DNA from: CAZYVA01 sp964650695
Lineage (GTDB): Bacteria; Bacillota; Clostridia; Lachnospirales; Lachnospiraceae
Direction: 5' to 3'
NCBI GenBank assembly: GCA_964650695.1
Contig: CAZYVA010000009.1
Location: forward strand, 1-38,804
Length of the DNA: 38,804 bases
Shown here: positions 1-8,394 of the stretch, piece by piece
Numbering within the stretch: position 1 is the first letter of the stretch
Layout of the letters: every line of letters begins with the position of its first letter
Translations under genes and position numbers: made by a program
Notes under the pieces: model-generated
Databases searched by the model: none
Seen by the model: the letters and a program-made list of their open reading frames with translations, nothing else
Told to the model about the DNA's origin: nothing

Positions 1-2282
1 TATTTGACATCAGCAAGTGCCTCCATGGCCGTACGCCCGTCCAAAGAATAAATCCTGTGGACGGCGCTGATGCCCGAACTTTCCAGCTCTAAATGGTATT
101 TCACCAGGGAACTGTTGATAACGCTGTTGTAAACGGAAGTCCCGTTATACCCAAAAACCAGCCCGCTGTTTTCATAATAGTCCCTTGCCGTGGACGCATC
201 GGAACGGTAAAAGCCAGGATCTTCTATTTTGGCTAAATGAAGAAATTCGTCTTTTTGGAAAAAAAGCTCCATCTCCTCATTGCTGACAAACTCCTTGATG
301 AAAGGAACGTATGCATTATCAAAAAGATAACGTCCGTGAAAACCAAGGGAAAGAGCTGTGCAGACAGAGAGAACAGCCAACGCCTGACGGCGGCTCATGG
401 ACGTCAGCAGATGCAAAAGCAGCAACAGAATGGTTATACCAACAAGAAACAGAAAGGAAATCCACAGATCTTCCGCTTTTTTCTTCATGCCTTTCCCTAC
501 AAACCTGTAACAAAGCCCATAGGCAACCGTAACAGCGCAAAGGACAAGAAGCTGTAATCTTGTCATCCGATGCAGCCTGTCTACCATGCAAGCAGTGGCA
601 AACGCTGCCGTAAACGCGACAATGTATACCCAGCGGTTCGTAACCGAACTGAATAGAGACATGGCAAGCCCTGCTGCAGGAACCAAAAGCCCGGCAGTTT
701 CCAGGAGGAACACCAGTTTCAGGCTCCAGTATTCCCGCAAAGGACGGACAAACAACACAACCAGGACAGGAATGACAATCACAGCAAACGACAGGTAAAT
801 CCCCCCGGGCGCGTAATAGAGGGAAGAAATGCTGGACAAAAATACTTTTGCGGCCTGCGCTCCTCCATAGGTAAAGAGGCTGTCGGTAAACACTTTTGTA
901 TTTCCTACGCGTTCCGAATTCAACGTGCGGATAGCGGTAGGAAGGAACGAAGCCATAGCCATCCCGCATCCAAGAAGGTAATATCCGGCAATCCTCCGCA
1001 TCATCCCCCAGAATTCTTTGAAACGGTGCTCCCTGTAAATCTGCGGGAACCGAATAAGCGCATAGACGCCAAGCGCGATGGTGCTGATGTATAAAAAATA
1101 ATAATTAATGAAGAAAGAAATGGCAACCATCAGGCTGAAAAAGAAACATTTTTTTTCAGCAATCAGCTTTTCCATCCCCAGCAGCAACAGTGGGAGCATG
1201 ATCATAGGAACCATAAAGACCGGATGCTTTGTAGCGTAGCGCAAAGTATAGCCGCAGAAGACATAGACCATAGATCCAATCAGTGTATTGAACCATGGAA
1301 GCTTTCGGTAACGAGTATAAAAACTGAATGTCAGCCCACTGATATAATAGCGGATCACCATGAATACATTGTATAGCCGGATCGTCTGTTTTGTTGAAAA
1401 GAAAGCGGCCAAAAATTCCAGCGGACGCATGCGCAGGACAGACCGGACGTCTTCGCCCATGCCGATGGTAAAATCATACATTTTCATTGTAAAGTCCCCG
1501 TGGAGCAGGGCAGTGAATAATTCTTTCAAGTATTGGACGGTATAACGCATGTAGGGGAGGTACTGCGGTTTCGCGTCCACTTCCCAGATGATCCCCATTT
1601 CTTTTGCGATCTGCAAGGAAAACACAATCACCGCGACAGCGGCAAAGCTTGCGGTGTAAAGAAGGAAATACCAGAAAGCAGGATGTTTATGGAACATATG
1701 GATTCCTCTGTCTCTTATGCTTTGGAAAGAAAGCAGGGTGCGAAACCGGCAAACGGGAAGCCGGCGGGAAATCGAGAAGCCGACCATAAAAAAACAGGAA
1801 AAGGCAAAAACCCCCAATACAGAAAAATGCGCCCCGCCCCATACAACATCTACCGGCAGGATATGGACAGCCAACACCAAAGCCGCAAAGGAACCGATAA
1901 AAACAACGATGGAGCACCCGCAAGCCTTTTTGAAAAGGGAAGTATCTTCCATCATCCGGATCAATAACGGCGTCAAAACAAAACCAAGCAGGAATAAACA
2001 GGAGACGCTTAAAAATAATCCTGAGAACGCTGGGACATCAGAAAAAGCGAGGGTTGAAGATGCACTGTACAGAAGCGTCTCTTTCTGTATTTTCCGTGAA
2101 AGGACAAAAGCCAGGGCAAAATAGAATAAAAGTGACGCAAAAAACCACCAGAAAAGGGAAAGCCTGATTTTTGGCGTCTCCTTCCTGGTTTTGATCGTAT
2201 ATCCGGTGATCAGGCCGGTACAGATAAAGGCAGCGGCAGACAACATAAAGCTGACGGCCGTACTGGATAAAAATGTCAGCAT
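1..2282 (-). CDS. YfhO-family multi-spanning membrane protein (partial, 3' end outside window)
   Basis: An open frame of 760 codons runs without a stop from the ATG at 2282 to the window edge, so the C-terminus is missing. The product is very hydrophobic: an N-terminal membrane segment, many further membrane segments with aromatic-rich loops, and a soluble stretch near the visible end (EDPGFYRSDAS, then LVFGYNGTSVYNS). The end, EALADVKY, resembles the LLGVKYV-type motif of YfhO proteins. Members are large (about 850 residues) GT-C-like membrane proteins linked to lipid-carrier glycosylation of wall polymers such as lipoteichoic acid. The start codon overlaps the glf stop in the sequence ATGCTGA, so translation is probably coupled. 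With rfbA and glf upstream, a role in surface glycan synthesis or transfer is inferred. Substrate unknown. Confidence 0.8.
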   Translation of the reverse strand, partial: MLTFLSSTAVSFMLSAAAFICTGLITGYTIKTRKETPKIRLSLFWWFFASLLFYFALAFVLSRKIQKETLLYSASSTLAFSDVPAFSGLFLSVSCLFLLGFVLTPLLIRMMEDTSLFKKACGCSIVVFIGSFAALVLAVHILPVDVVWGGAHFSVLGVFAFSCFFMVGFSISRRLPVCRFRTLLSFQSIRDRGIHMFHKHPAFWYFLLYTASFAAVAVIVFSLQIAKEMGIIWEVDAKPQYLPYMRYTVQYLKELFTALLHGDFTMKMYDFTIGMGEDVRSVLRMRPLEFLAAFFSTKQTIRLYNVFMVIRYYISGLTFSFYTRYRKLPWFNTLIGSMVYVFCGYTLRYATKHPVFMVPMIMLPLLLLGMEKLIAEKKCFFFSLMVAISFFINYYFLYISTIALGVYALIRFPQIYREHRFKEFWGMMRRIAGYYLLGCGMAMASFLPTAIRTLNSERVGNTKVFTDSLFTYGGAQAAKVFLSSISSLYYAPGGIYLSFAVIVIPVLVVLFVRPLREYWSLKLVFLLETAGLLVPAAGLAMSLFSSVTNRWVYIVAFTAAFATACMVDRLHRMTRLQLLVLCAVTVAYGLCYRFVGKGMKKKAEDLWISFLFLVGITILLLLLHLLTSMSRRQALAVLSVCTALSLGFHGRYLFDNAYVPFIKEFVSNEEMELFFQKDEFLHLAKIEDPGFYRSDASTARDYYENSGLVFGYNGTSVYNSVINSSLVKYHLELESSGISAVHRIYSLDGRTAMEALADVK

Positions 2283-3400
2283 ATGGCGTTCCTTTCCCTC
2301 GCTGCCCGCAAGGCGGCGGCAATCACTGCGTCCATGTCGTAATATTTATATTCCCCCAGCCGACCGCCAAAAAGCACATTCTTCTCTTTTTCCGCCAATG
2401 CCCGGTACTGCCCGTACAGCCTCCCGTTCTTCTCATCATTGACAGGATAATACGGCTCATCCCCTGTCCGCCACTGTGAGCTGTACTCCCGGCTGATGAC
2501 GGTCTTTGGCAGATCGTCCCCATTGGCGTCTTTCCCGAACGCAAACCATTTATGCTCGATGATGCGGGTCCAGGGCGTCTCCGGATCCGTATAATTCACC
2601 ACGGCATTCCCCTGGAAATTGGGCTTGTCCAGGATCTCCTCCTCAAACCGGACCGACCGGTACTCCAGAGCGCCCAACCGGTATCCAAAATAAGCGTCTA
2701 TCGCACCTGTATAGACCACCGTATCCGCCATAGCGTCATATTTCTCTTTTTGCGCTAAATAATCCACATCCAGCAGAACGTCAACCCCCTCCAGCATACG
2801 GGCGGCCATATTCGTATACCCGCCCACCGGGATCCCCTGGTACAAGGCGTTAAAATAATTATTGTCAAACGTCAGCCTGACCGGGATCCGCCGGATGATG
2901 AAAGCAGGGAGCTCTTTGCACGGCCGCCCCCACTGCTTTTGCGTATAACCTTTTATCAATTTCTCATAGATGTCTTTTCCAACAAGGGAAATGGCCTGTT
3001 CCTCCAGGTTCCGGGGCGTGCCGATGCCCGCCTTGACCCTTTGCTCCTCTATTTTCGCTGCGGCCTCATCCGGGGTCACGACCCCCCACATCCGGTTAAA
3101 CGTATACATATTGAACGGGAGAGCGTACAGTTCCCCATGGTAATTGGCTACCGGAGAATTGGTAAAACGATTGAACGCCGCGAACTGGTTGACATACTCC
3201 CAGACTTCCCGGCTGTTCGTGTGGAAAATGTGCGCCCCGTACTGGTGTACCTGGATCCCTTCCATTTCCTTTGTATAGATATTGCCGCCAATATGCGGCC
3301 TTTTCTCAATGACAAGCACGGATTTCCCCGCCCTCTTCGCTTCCCTCGCGAACACGGCTCCATAAAGGCCCGCGCCGACCACCAGATAATCGTATTTCAT
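2276..3400 (-). CDS. glf: UDP-galactopyranose mutase
   Basis: Flavoenzyme that interconverts UDP-galactopyranose and UDP-galactofuranose in the cytoplasm, supplying Galf for surface glycans. The N-terminus MKYDYLVVGAGLYGAVFARE is a dinucleotide-binding fold, followed by VIEKRPHIGGNIYT typical of Glf. YTQKQWGRPCKEL and the C-terminal GRLGEYKYYDMD are further family motifs, and about 375 residues is full length. I chose the second ATG (3400) because the GGCGGAG ribosome site lies 6 nt before it; the ATG at 3406 directly abuts that site and would add only two residues. It follows rfbA by 18 nt and overlaps the start of the YfhO-like gene, so the three are probably one transcript. Confidence 0.95.
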   Translation of the reverse strand: MKYDYLVVGAGLYGAVFAREAKRAGKSVLVIEKRPHIGGNIYTKEMEGIQVHQYGAHIFHTNSREVWEYVNQFAAFNRFTNSPVANYHGELYALPFNMYTFNRMWGVVTPDEAAAKIEEQRVKAGIGTPRNLEEQAISLVGKDIYEKLIKGYTQKQWGRPCKELPAFIIRRIPVRLTFDNNYFNALYQGIPVGGYTNMAARMLEGVDVLLDVDYLAQKEKYDAMADTVVYTGAIDAYFGYRLGALEYRSVRFEEEILDKPNFQGNAVVNYTDPETPWTRIIEHKWFAFGKDANGDDLPKTVISREYSSQWRTGDEPYYPVNDEKNGRLYGQYRALAEKEKNVLFGGRLGEYKYYDMDAVIAAALRAARERNAIC

Positions 3401-3418
3401 CTCCATCTCCGCCCGTCT

Positions 3419-4273
3419 TTATAATTTCAGCAAATACTTTCCGTAATTCGTCATTTTCAGGCTTTCCCCCATAGCATGGACCTGTTCCAGGGTGATAAAA
3501 CCCTGCCTCCATGCGATCTCTTCCAGGCAGCCCACATAACAGCCGCTTTTCTGCAGCGACTTCACCGTCTCGGCCGCGTCCAGCACGCTGTCCGCCGTCC
3601 CGGCGTCCATCCACGTCAGCCCCCGCTCAAAGGGGATCACCCTTAACTGCTTCCTGCGCAGATACTCCAGGTTGACGTCTGTAATCTCGTATTCTCCTCT
3701 CGCGGAGGGCTTCAAATTCCGCGCAATCTCCCCTACCTGGCTGTCGTAGATATAAAGCCCCGGTATGATATAATTGGATTTCGGGTCTTTTGGTTTTTCC
3801 TCAATCGAGATCGCGTTCCCCGCCCCGTCAAACTCAACGACGCCAAACGGCCTCGGATCATCTACATAGTACCCGAATACGCTTGCGCCCTGTCCTCCCC
3901 GCATAGCCTCCTTCATCGCTTTTTCCAACAGTGGGCTATGGAATATATTGTCGCCAAGCGCCAGGCAGACCCCTTCATCCCCGATAAACTCCTTGCCAAT
4001 GATCAGGGCGTCCGCGATCCCCCTCGCCACCGTCTGTACCTTGTAGACGATCCGGATACCAAGATGGCCTCCGTCCCCCAGCAAATCCGAAAAAGAACTT
4101 TCCTCCCCTGGTGGTATGATCACAAGGATCTCCCGTATCCCCGCCTGCATCAGCGTGGCAATCGGATAATAAATCAACGGCTTATCGTAGACGGGTATCA
4201 GTGGTTTACAGACCGGCTTTGTCATCGGGTACAGACGCGTCCCCCGCCCTGCCGCCAGTACAATTCCCTTCAT
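3419..4273 (-). CDS. rfbA: Glucose-1-phosphate thymidylyltransferase
   Basis: Makes dTDP-glucose from glucose-1-phosphate and dTTP, the first step towards dTDP-rhamnose and related sugars. The signature MKGIVLAAGRGTRLYPMTKP gives the nucleotide-binding loop, followed by KPLIPVYDKPLIYYPI; ALGDNIFHS is the metal-site region and FERGLTWMDAGT is a late RmlA motif. At 284 residues it is full length. The ribosome site GAGGAGGG lies 6-7 nt before the ATG. The partner genes rfbB, rfbC and rfbD are not in the window, so the end sugar is unknown. It is followed by glf and a YfhO-like gene. Confidence 0.95.
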   Translation of the reverse strand: MKGIVLAAGRGTRLYPMTKPVCKPLIPVYDKPLIYYPIATLMQAGIREILVIIPPGEESSFSDLLGDGGHLGIRIVYKVQTVARGIADALIIGKEFIGDEGVCLALGDNIFHSPLLEKAMKEAMRGGQGASVFGYYVDDPRPFGVVEFDGAGNAISIEEKPKDPKSNYIIPGLYIYDSQVGEIARNLKPSARGEYEITDVNLEYLRRKQLRVIPFERGLTWMDAGTADSVLDAAETVKSLQKSGCYVGCLEEIAWRQGFITLEQVHAMGESLKMTNYGKYLLKL

Positions 4274-4289
4274 CGCTCTCCCTCCTCAT

Positions 4290-4342
4290 GCCATAAATGT
4301 TCCCGATATTCCTGTCATTCAAAAGTGTACCTTATTTATGGC
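4290..4342 (-). promoter_or_regulatory. 9-bp inverted repeat in the rfbA leader
   Basis: GCCATAAAT (4290-4298) and ATTTATGGC (4334-4342) are exact inverted repeats with a 35-nt loop, ending a few bases before the rfbA ribosome site. The loop contains TACACT, a possible weak -10. It could be a leader hairpin or an operator; no function is proven. Confidence 0.3.
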
Positions 4343-4362
4343 AAATAATCCAGGCTTTTCTT

Positions 4363-4379
4363 CAGAAACTTCGTTTCTG
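4363..4379 (-). terminator. Small hairpin after cysA
   Basis: CAGAAAC-TTC-GTTTCTG is a perfect 7-bp stem with a 3-nt loop, starting 6 nt beyond the cysA stop. On the minus strand it is followed by AAGAAAAG rather than a T-run, so it is at best a weak or processing-type terminator between the sulfate importer and rfbA. Confidence 0.35.
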
Positions 4380-4384
4380 CATCC

Positions 4385-5467
4385 TCAGATGGCTTCCACA
4401 TCCACGTCCTTTAGCAGTTGGTTTTTATAAATCTGGATGTTTCCCTCCTGCATCACATACGCCCGGTACACAAGCACACACATGCTTTCCCCGACAGAAA
4501 CCGGGCGGCGTTCCAGCGAACGGTTTGTCGTGAGCAGTATCCCGTTGACCTCCAGCGTGAGGGTAAGGTAGCTTCCCCGGAAAGCGATATCCCGGATGAT
4601 GCCGGATTCCGCCATCGGGATCAGTTTTTTAAACTTTCGGTTGTCACTCTTAAATGCTTCCACAAATTCCGGGCGCAGGATAGCCTGCCGGCCCTTCTCA
4701 ATGCCCTGGAAGCCTTTAAAGCCGCAGAAGTCATCCACTGCCGTGGACGTCCCGATAAACTTTGCAACAAAAGCCGTCTTTGGCCGTTTATAAATCTCTG
4801 TGGGCGTCCCCATCTGCTCTAAGTTCCCTTCATTGATGATCATGATCTGGTCGGCCACTTCCACCGCTTCTTCCTGGTCATGGGTCACAAAAATGCTTGT
4901 GATCCCTACTTTGGCAATCATCTGCTTTAACCAGGCCCGCAGTTCTTTGCGGACCTTCGCGTCGATCGCCGCAAACGGCTCGTCCAAAAGCAGGAGCTGG
5001 GGGTTTGGGGCAAGGGCGCGGGCAAAGGCAACCCTTTGTTTCTGCCCGCCGGACAATTGATCCGGATAACGCTTCTCCAGGCCGGAAAGATCCACCAAGT
5101 CGATCAGCTCCATGACCCTTTCCCGGATCCTGGATTTTTCCATCTTCAATACTTTCAGCCCAAAGGCGATATTTTCATAGACCGTCATATAGCGGAACAA
5201 GGCATAGTTCTGGAATACGAACCCGATCCCACGATCCCCTGCGGCAATATCATTGACGACCTTTCCTTCAATGACGACGTCCCCGCTGTCCTGGTGTTCC
5301 AGTCCCGCGATGATACGCAGGAGCGTCGTCTTCCCGCTCCCACTCGGTCCGAGGAGCGCCGCCAGCTTTCCCTGCTCAACCCCAAAGCTGACATCCCTGG
5401 CAGCCTGGTAACTACCAAAATGTTTGTTAATCTGTCTCATTTCTACATACAAGGTCTTTTCCTCCAT
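4385..5467 (-). CDS. cysA: Sulfate/thiosulfate ABC transporter ATP-binding protein
   Basis: ATPase that powers sulfate/thiosulfate import with CysT and CysW at the inner face of the membrane. Walker A is GPSGSGKTT, the Q-loop is VFQNYALFR, the ABC signature is LSGGQKQR, Walker B is LLLLDEPFAAID and the switch is VTHDQEEA. A C-terminal TOBE-like region follows (ILRPEFVEAF to VLVYRAYVMQ). I use the ATG at 5467 (MEEKTLYVEMRQINKHFG), which has AAAAGGATC just upstream. The longer frame to 5527 would lie deep inside cysW and adds basic residues foreign to the family. It overlaps the cysW end by 41 nt, a sign of translational coupling. Confidence 0.93.
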   Translation of the reverse strand: MEEKTLYVEMRQINKHFGSYQAARDVSFGVEQGKLAALLGPSGSGKTTLLRIIAGLEHQDSGDVVIEGKVVNDIAAGDRGIGFVFQNYALFRYMTVYENIAFGLKVLKMEKSRIRERVMELIDLVDLSGLEKRYPDQLSGGQKQRVAFARALAPNPQLLLLDEPFAAIDAKVRKELRAWLKQMIAKVGITSIFVTHDQEEAVEVADQIMIINEGNLEQMGTPTEIYKRPKTAFVAKFIGTSTAVDDFCGFKGFQGIEKGRQAILRPEFVEAFKSDNRKFKKLIPMAESGIIRDIAFRGSYLTLTLEVNGILLTTNRSLERRPVSVGESMCVLVYRAYVMQEGNIQIYKNQLLKDVDVEAI

Positions 5468-6362
5468 GATCCTTTTCAAAAGCCTCCGGGGAAATACTGC
5501 GGCGCACAGGCCCTTTCTGCTTCCCACAGTATTCCACAGCCTGTTTCAGCACAAGCATGATAACCGCCATCAGCACAAGCAGCGAAGATACCGCAAACGC
5601 CTGTGTAATGGAATCCGCGCTTCCCGCCATATAAAGAGCGTCGATCTCCAGCGGCAGCGTGAAAGTCTTCCCCCTCGCCTTGGAGACGGCGTAAACCGCC
5701 CCAAATTCCCCAAACGCGCGGGCGGCGCACAAAATCATACCATATAACAGCGCCCAGCGGATATGCGGGAGCGTCACACGGCGGAATATTGTGAACCCTT
5801 TCGCACCCATCAGTGCGGCGGCTTCCTCTTCCGAGGTCCCCTGCGCCTGCATCACAGGGATCAGCTCCCGGGATACAAATGGAAAGGTCACAAAAATGGT
5901 CGCAAGCACGACGCCCGGAACCGAAAAAACAAGCGCGATATCCGTCCCAAAAACCCCGTTGAACCATTCCACAAGCGGGGTGGCCCATCCCATCCTCCCA
6001 AATGTCATGATAAACGCAAGCCCGGCGATGACCGGGGAGATCGAGAAAGGAATATCGATCAGCGTCGATAAGATATTCTGTCCCTTAAAGTGGAACTTTG
6101 TGAGCAGCCATGCGGCACAAAGGCCAAAAACCGTGTTGACGGCAAGTGCGGCCCCTGTCGCGGTCAAAGTAACCTTCAGCGCCGATAATGTATTTTCCGC
6201 TGTGACCGCCTGCGCATAAAGGGCGATACCATCTTTGAAGGAGCGGTATATCACCTCAGCCAGGGGAAACACAAGCATCAGGAGGAAAAACAGAAAGCTG
6301 ATCCCAATCAGGATCCTGGGGACCCATGTCTCTTTTCCTCCCCTCTTTTTTTCCTGTCCCAT
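5427..6362 (-). CDS. cysW: Sulfate ABC transporter permease subunit CysW
   Basis: One of the two membrane channels of the sulfate importer. It has six membrane segments and the cytoplasmic coupling motif EEEAAALMGAKGFTIFRRVTLPHIRWALLYG of binding-protein-dependent permeases, followed by RAFGEFGAVYAVS, the CysW-type loop. At 311 residues it is slightly longer than average. The ATG at 6362 is preferred because GGAGG lies 7 nt upstream; a GTG three bases earlier is possible. It sits 11 nt after cysT and overlaps cysA. Confidence 0.93.
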   Translation of the reverse strand: MGQEKKRGGKETWVPRILIGISFLFFLLMLVFPLAEVIYRSFKDGIALYAQAVTAENTLSALKVTLTATGAALAVNTVFGLCAAWLLTKFHFKGQNILSTLIDIPFSISPVIAGLAFIMTFGRMGWATPLVEWFNGVFGTDIALVFSVPGVVLATIFVTFPFVSRELIPVMQAQGTSEEEAAALMGAKGFTIFRRVTLPHIRWALLYGMILCAARAFGEFGAVYAVSKARGKTFTLPLEIDALYMAGSADSITQAFAVSSLLVLMAVIMLVLKQAVEYCGKQKGPVRRSISPEAFEKDHGGKDLVCRNETD

Positions 6363-6373
6363 CACTGTACCTC

Positions 6374-7210
6374 CTACTGCCTTGTCCTCCGGCCCGCCAT
6401 GATCTGGACCAGGTTAATGAAAAACAAAAGAAGAAACGAAAGGATCAGCAGCGTCAGTGCAATTGCCGCAGCGCCCTCATAATCCGCGCGCCCGGAATTT
6501 AATTTCTGCATGATCAGGCTGGAAACAACCTGCGTCCCCTCTTTTTCACTGTTTCCCGAAATATAGATCACGCTTCCGTACTCGCCGATCCCTCTTGCCA
6601 GCGCCAGCCCAAAACCGGTCAGCAGCGCCGGGGCAAGCTCCGGCAGGATCACCCGCCGGAATGTATAGAACCTGCCCGCACCCAGCATTGTCCCTGCTTC
6701 CTCAAGGCTCTCCGGAAGCTTCTCCAATACAGGCTGGATCGCACGGACGACAAAGGGGATCCCGATAAAAACCAACGCTATGACAATCCCCAGTTTTGTA
6801 TAAGACGCCCGGATCCCAAATCTTTCCAAAAAACGTCCGGCCGCTCCCTGGTCCGAATACATCTTTGTCAGCGTAATCCCGGCCACCGCTGTCGGGAGTG
6901 CGAACGGAAGCTCGATCATCCCATCTATCAGGCGTTTCCCCGGAAATTCATAGCGGACCAGCACCCACGCCAGCAAAAGCCCGAAAATACTGTTTATCAA
7001 CGCGGCCACAAACGCGCAGCCGATGCTCGTCGAAAATGCCTGCACGACATTGGGGCGCAGCATAAGCTCAAGGAACTCTGGGGCTGACAGCCGAAACGAA
7101 TATGCCAGGATCGACGCCAACGGGATCAGGATTATGAGCGACAGCATCGCAACAGTGACGCCCATGGTCAGCCCAAACCCCGGAAGCACGCTTTTCCTCC
7201 TTTTCTTCAT
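6374..7210 (-). CDS. cysT: Sulfate ABC transporter permease subunit CysT
   Basis: Second channel subunit of the sulfate importer (also named CysU). It has a basic N-terminus MKKRRKSVLPGFGL, six predicted membrane segments, the EAA-type loop EEAGTMLGAGRFYTFRRVILPEL, then ALARGIGEYGSVIYISGN, typical of CysT. At 278 residues it is full length. The ribosome site GTAGGAGGACAGG precedes the ATG, which lies 9 nt after the sbp stop, so expression is with sbp. Confidence 0.94.
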   Translation of the reverse strand: MKKRRKSVLPGFGLTMGVTVAMLSLIILIPLASILAYSFRLSAPEFLELMLRPNVVQAFSTSIGCAFVAALINSIFGLLLAWVLVRYEFPGKRLIDGMIELPFALPTAVAGITLTKMYSDQGAAGRFLERFGIRASYTKLGIVIALVFIGIPFVVRAIQPVLEKLPESLEEAGTMLGAGRFYTFRRVILPELAPALLTGFGLALARGIGEYGSVIYISGNSEKEGTQVVSSLIMQKLNSGRADYEGAAAIALTLLILSFLLLFFINLVQIMAGRRTRQ

Positions 7211-7219
7211 CCTGTCCTC

Positions 7220-8272
7220 CTACTGTTGGTAGATTTCATCGAAAATAGCGCCATCGTCAAAGAAATCCTCATATGCCTGGTCCCATCCGCCAAAATCATC
7301 GATCGTGCACATCTGGATCCCCAAATCAAAGGTATCGCCGAAATCCGCCAGTATCTCCTCATTGCTTGGACGGTAATAATTCTCCCCAACCAGCTTTTGC
7401 GCCTCGTCCGAATACAGATACTCCAGATACGCTTTCGCCGCGTCCGCAGTCCCATTCTTTTCCACGTTCTCATCCACGATAGCGACCGATGGCTCCGCCT
7501 TGATGCTGATGCTCGGCGTCACAATCTCATAATCGTCCGGTTGTTCCGCCAGTGTAAGCAGCGCCTCGTTTTCCCATGCGATCAGCACGTCCCCCTGCCC
7601 GTTTTCCACAAAGGTCGTCGTCGCGCCCCTTGCGCCGGAATCCATCACCAGGACATTCTCATACAATTGCCGCACAAAATCCTTCGTCTTTTCCTCATCC
7701 CCGCCATACGTCTGCTGCGCATAATACCACGCTGCAAGGAAGTTCCAGCAGGCGCCGCCGGAAGATTTCGGATCCGGCGTGATGATTTCCACGCCTTCCT
7801 TGAGCAGATCGTCCCAGTCCTTGATCCCTTTCTCATTCCCGCTTCGGACAAGGAATACGATCGTGGATGTGTAAGGGGAACTGTTGTCTTCAAACTCGTC
7901 GATCCATCCTTCGTCGATCATCCCTGCCTCTTCGATCAAGGTAATGTCATGCGCCAGGGCCAGCGTCACGACGTCCGCGTCGTTCCCTTCGATCACAGAC
8001 CGGGCCTGTGAACCGGAGCCACCGTGGGACTGCACGATCTCAATATCCTGCCCTGTCTCCTCTTTATAATGCTCCGCGAATACTTTGTTATACTGCTCAT
8101 AAAGCTCCCTTGTCGGGTCATAAGATACATTGGTGAGGGTAACGGTTCCCCCCTCAGATGCGCCACTGTCTTCCTGCGCGTCACCGGAACCGCATCCCAC
8201 AAGGCTGACAGCCGTCAGCGCCGTACAGATCACTGCCACGATACGTTTCATGGATTTTCTCTTCTCCGCCAT
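7220..8272 (-). CDS. sbp: Sulfate-binding lipoprotein (Sbp family)
   Basis: Extracellular solute-binding lipoprotein that presents sulfate or a similar oxyanion to CysTWA. A signal peptide (MKRIVAVICTALTAVSLVGC) ends in lipobox LVGC, so Cys is lipidated. The mature part has YDPTRELYEQYNKVF, SHGGSGSQARSVIEG and DADVVTLALAHDI, the anion-site motifs of the sulfate/thiosulfate-binding family, then FLVRSGNEKGIKDW and PDPKSSGGACWNF. The ATG at 8272 has AAAGGAG 9 nt upstream; the ATG at 8251 is an alternative giving a shorter n-region. The frame extends upstream to 8458 but those codons cover promoter and operators. First gene of the importer operon; control by the neighbouring LacI-type protein is inferred. 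Confidence 0.93.
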   Translation of the reverse strand: MAEKRKSMKRIVAVICTALTAVSLVGCGSGDAQEDSGASEGGTVTLTNVSYDPTRELYEQYNKVFAEHYKEETGQDIEIVQSHGGSGSQARSVIEGNDADVVTLALAHDITLIEEAGMIDEGWIDEFEDNSSPYTSTIVFLVRSGNEKGIKDWDDLLKEGVEIITPDPKSSGGACWNFLAAWYYAQQTYGGDEEKTKDFVRQLYENVLVMDSGARGATTTFVENGQGDVLIAWENEALLTLAEQPDDYEIVTPSISIKAEPSVAIVDENVEKNGTADAAKAYLEYLYSDEAQKLVGENYYRPSNEEILADFGDTFDLGIQMCTIDDFGGWDQAYEDFFDDGAIFDEIYQQ

Positions 8273-8294
8273 TCCAGTTTCTCCTTTCGTTGAA

Positions 8295-8306
8295 GCAAAC
8301 GTTTTC
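8295..8306. promoter_or_regulatory. LacI-type operator O1 in the sbp leader
   Basis: GCAAACGTTTTC is a near-palindrome with the central ACGT of LacI/GalR operators. It lies downstream of the sbp promoter and just ahead of the sbp ribosome site, where a bound repressor would block transcription. The same 12 bases recur at 8383-8394. Confidence 0.75.
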
Positions 8307-8341
8307 TCTCTTATTTTCTTGAAATATGCTAGCATGATTTC

Positions 8342-8370
8342 AATATAAGAAACTTTTATGCTTGCGTCAA
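8342..8370 (-). promoter_or_regulatory. sbp operon promoter
   Basis: TTGACG (8365-8370), a 17-nt spacer and TATATT (8342-8347) form a near-consensus sigma-A promoter. Transcription should start near 8335, inside the dyad GAAATATGCTAGCATGATTTC-like block at 8321-8341, whose core ATGCTAGCAT is a perfect 10-bp palindrome. Confidence 0.8.
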
Positions 8371-8382
8371 CCCCCATTTTAC

Positions 8383-8394
8383 GCAAACGTTTTC
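8383..8394. promoter_or_regulatory. LacI-type operator O2 upstream of the sbp -35
   Basis: Identical to O1 (GCAAACGTTTTC). It begins at the last base of the regulator's TAG stop codon and lies 12 bp upstream of the -35 box. Centre-to-centre distance to O1 is 88 bp, so one repressor tetramer or two dimers could loop the promoter. Confidence 0.72.

Noticed and set aside
319..969. 216-codon minus-strand open frame
   Set aside because: It is a shadow of the YfhO-like gene in another frame: its product is Cys/Arg-rich and non-hydrophobic, while the membrane-protein frame runs unbroken from 2282 to 1.
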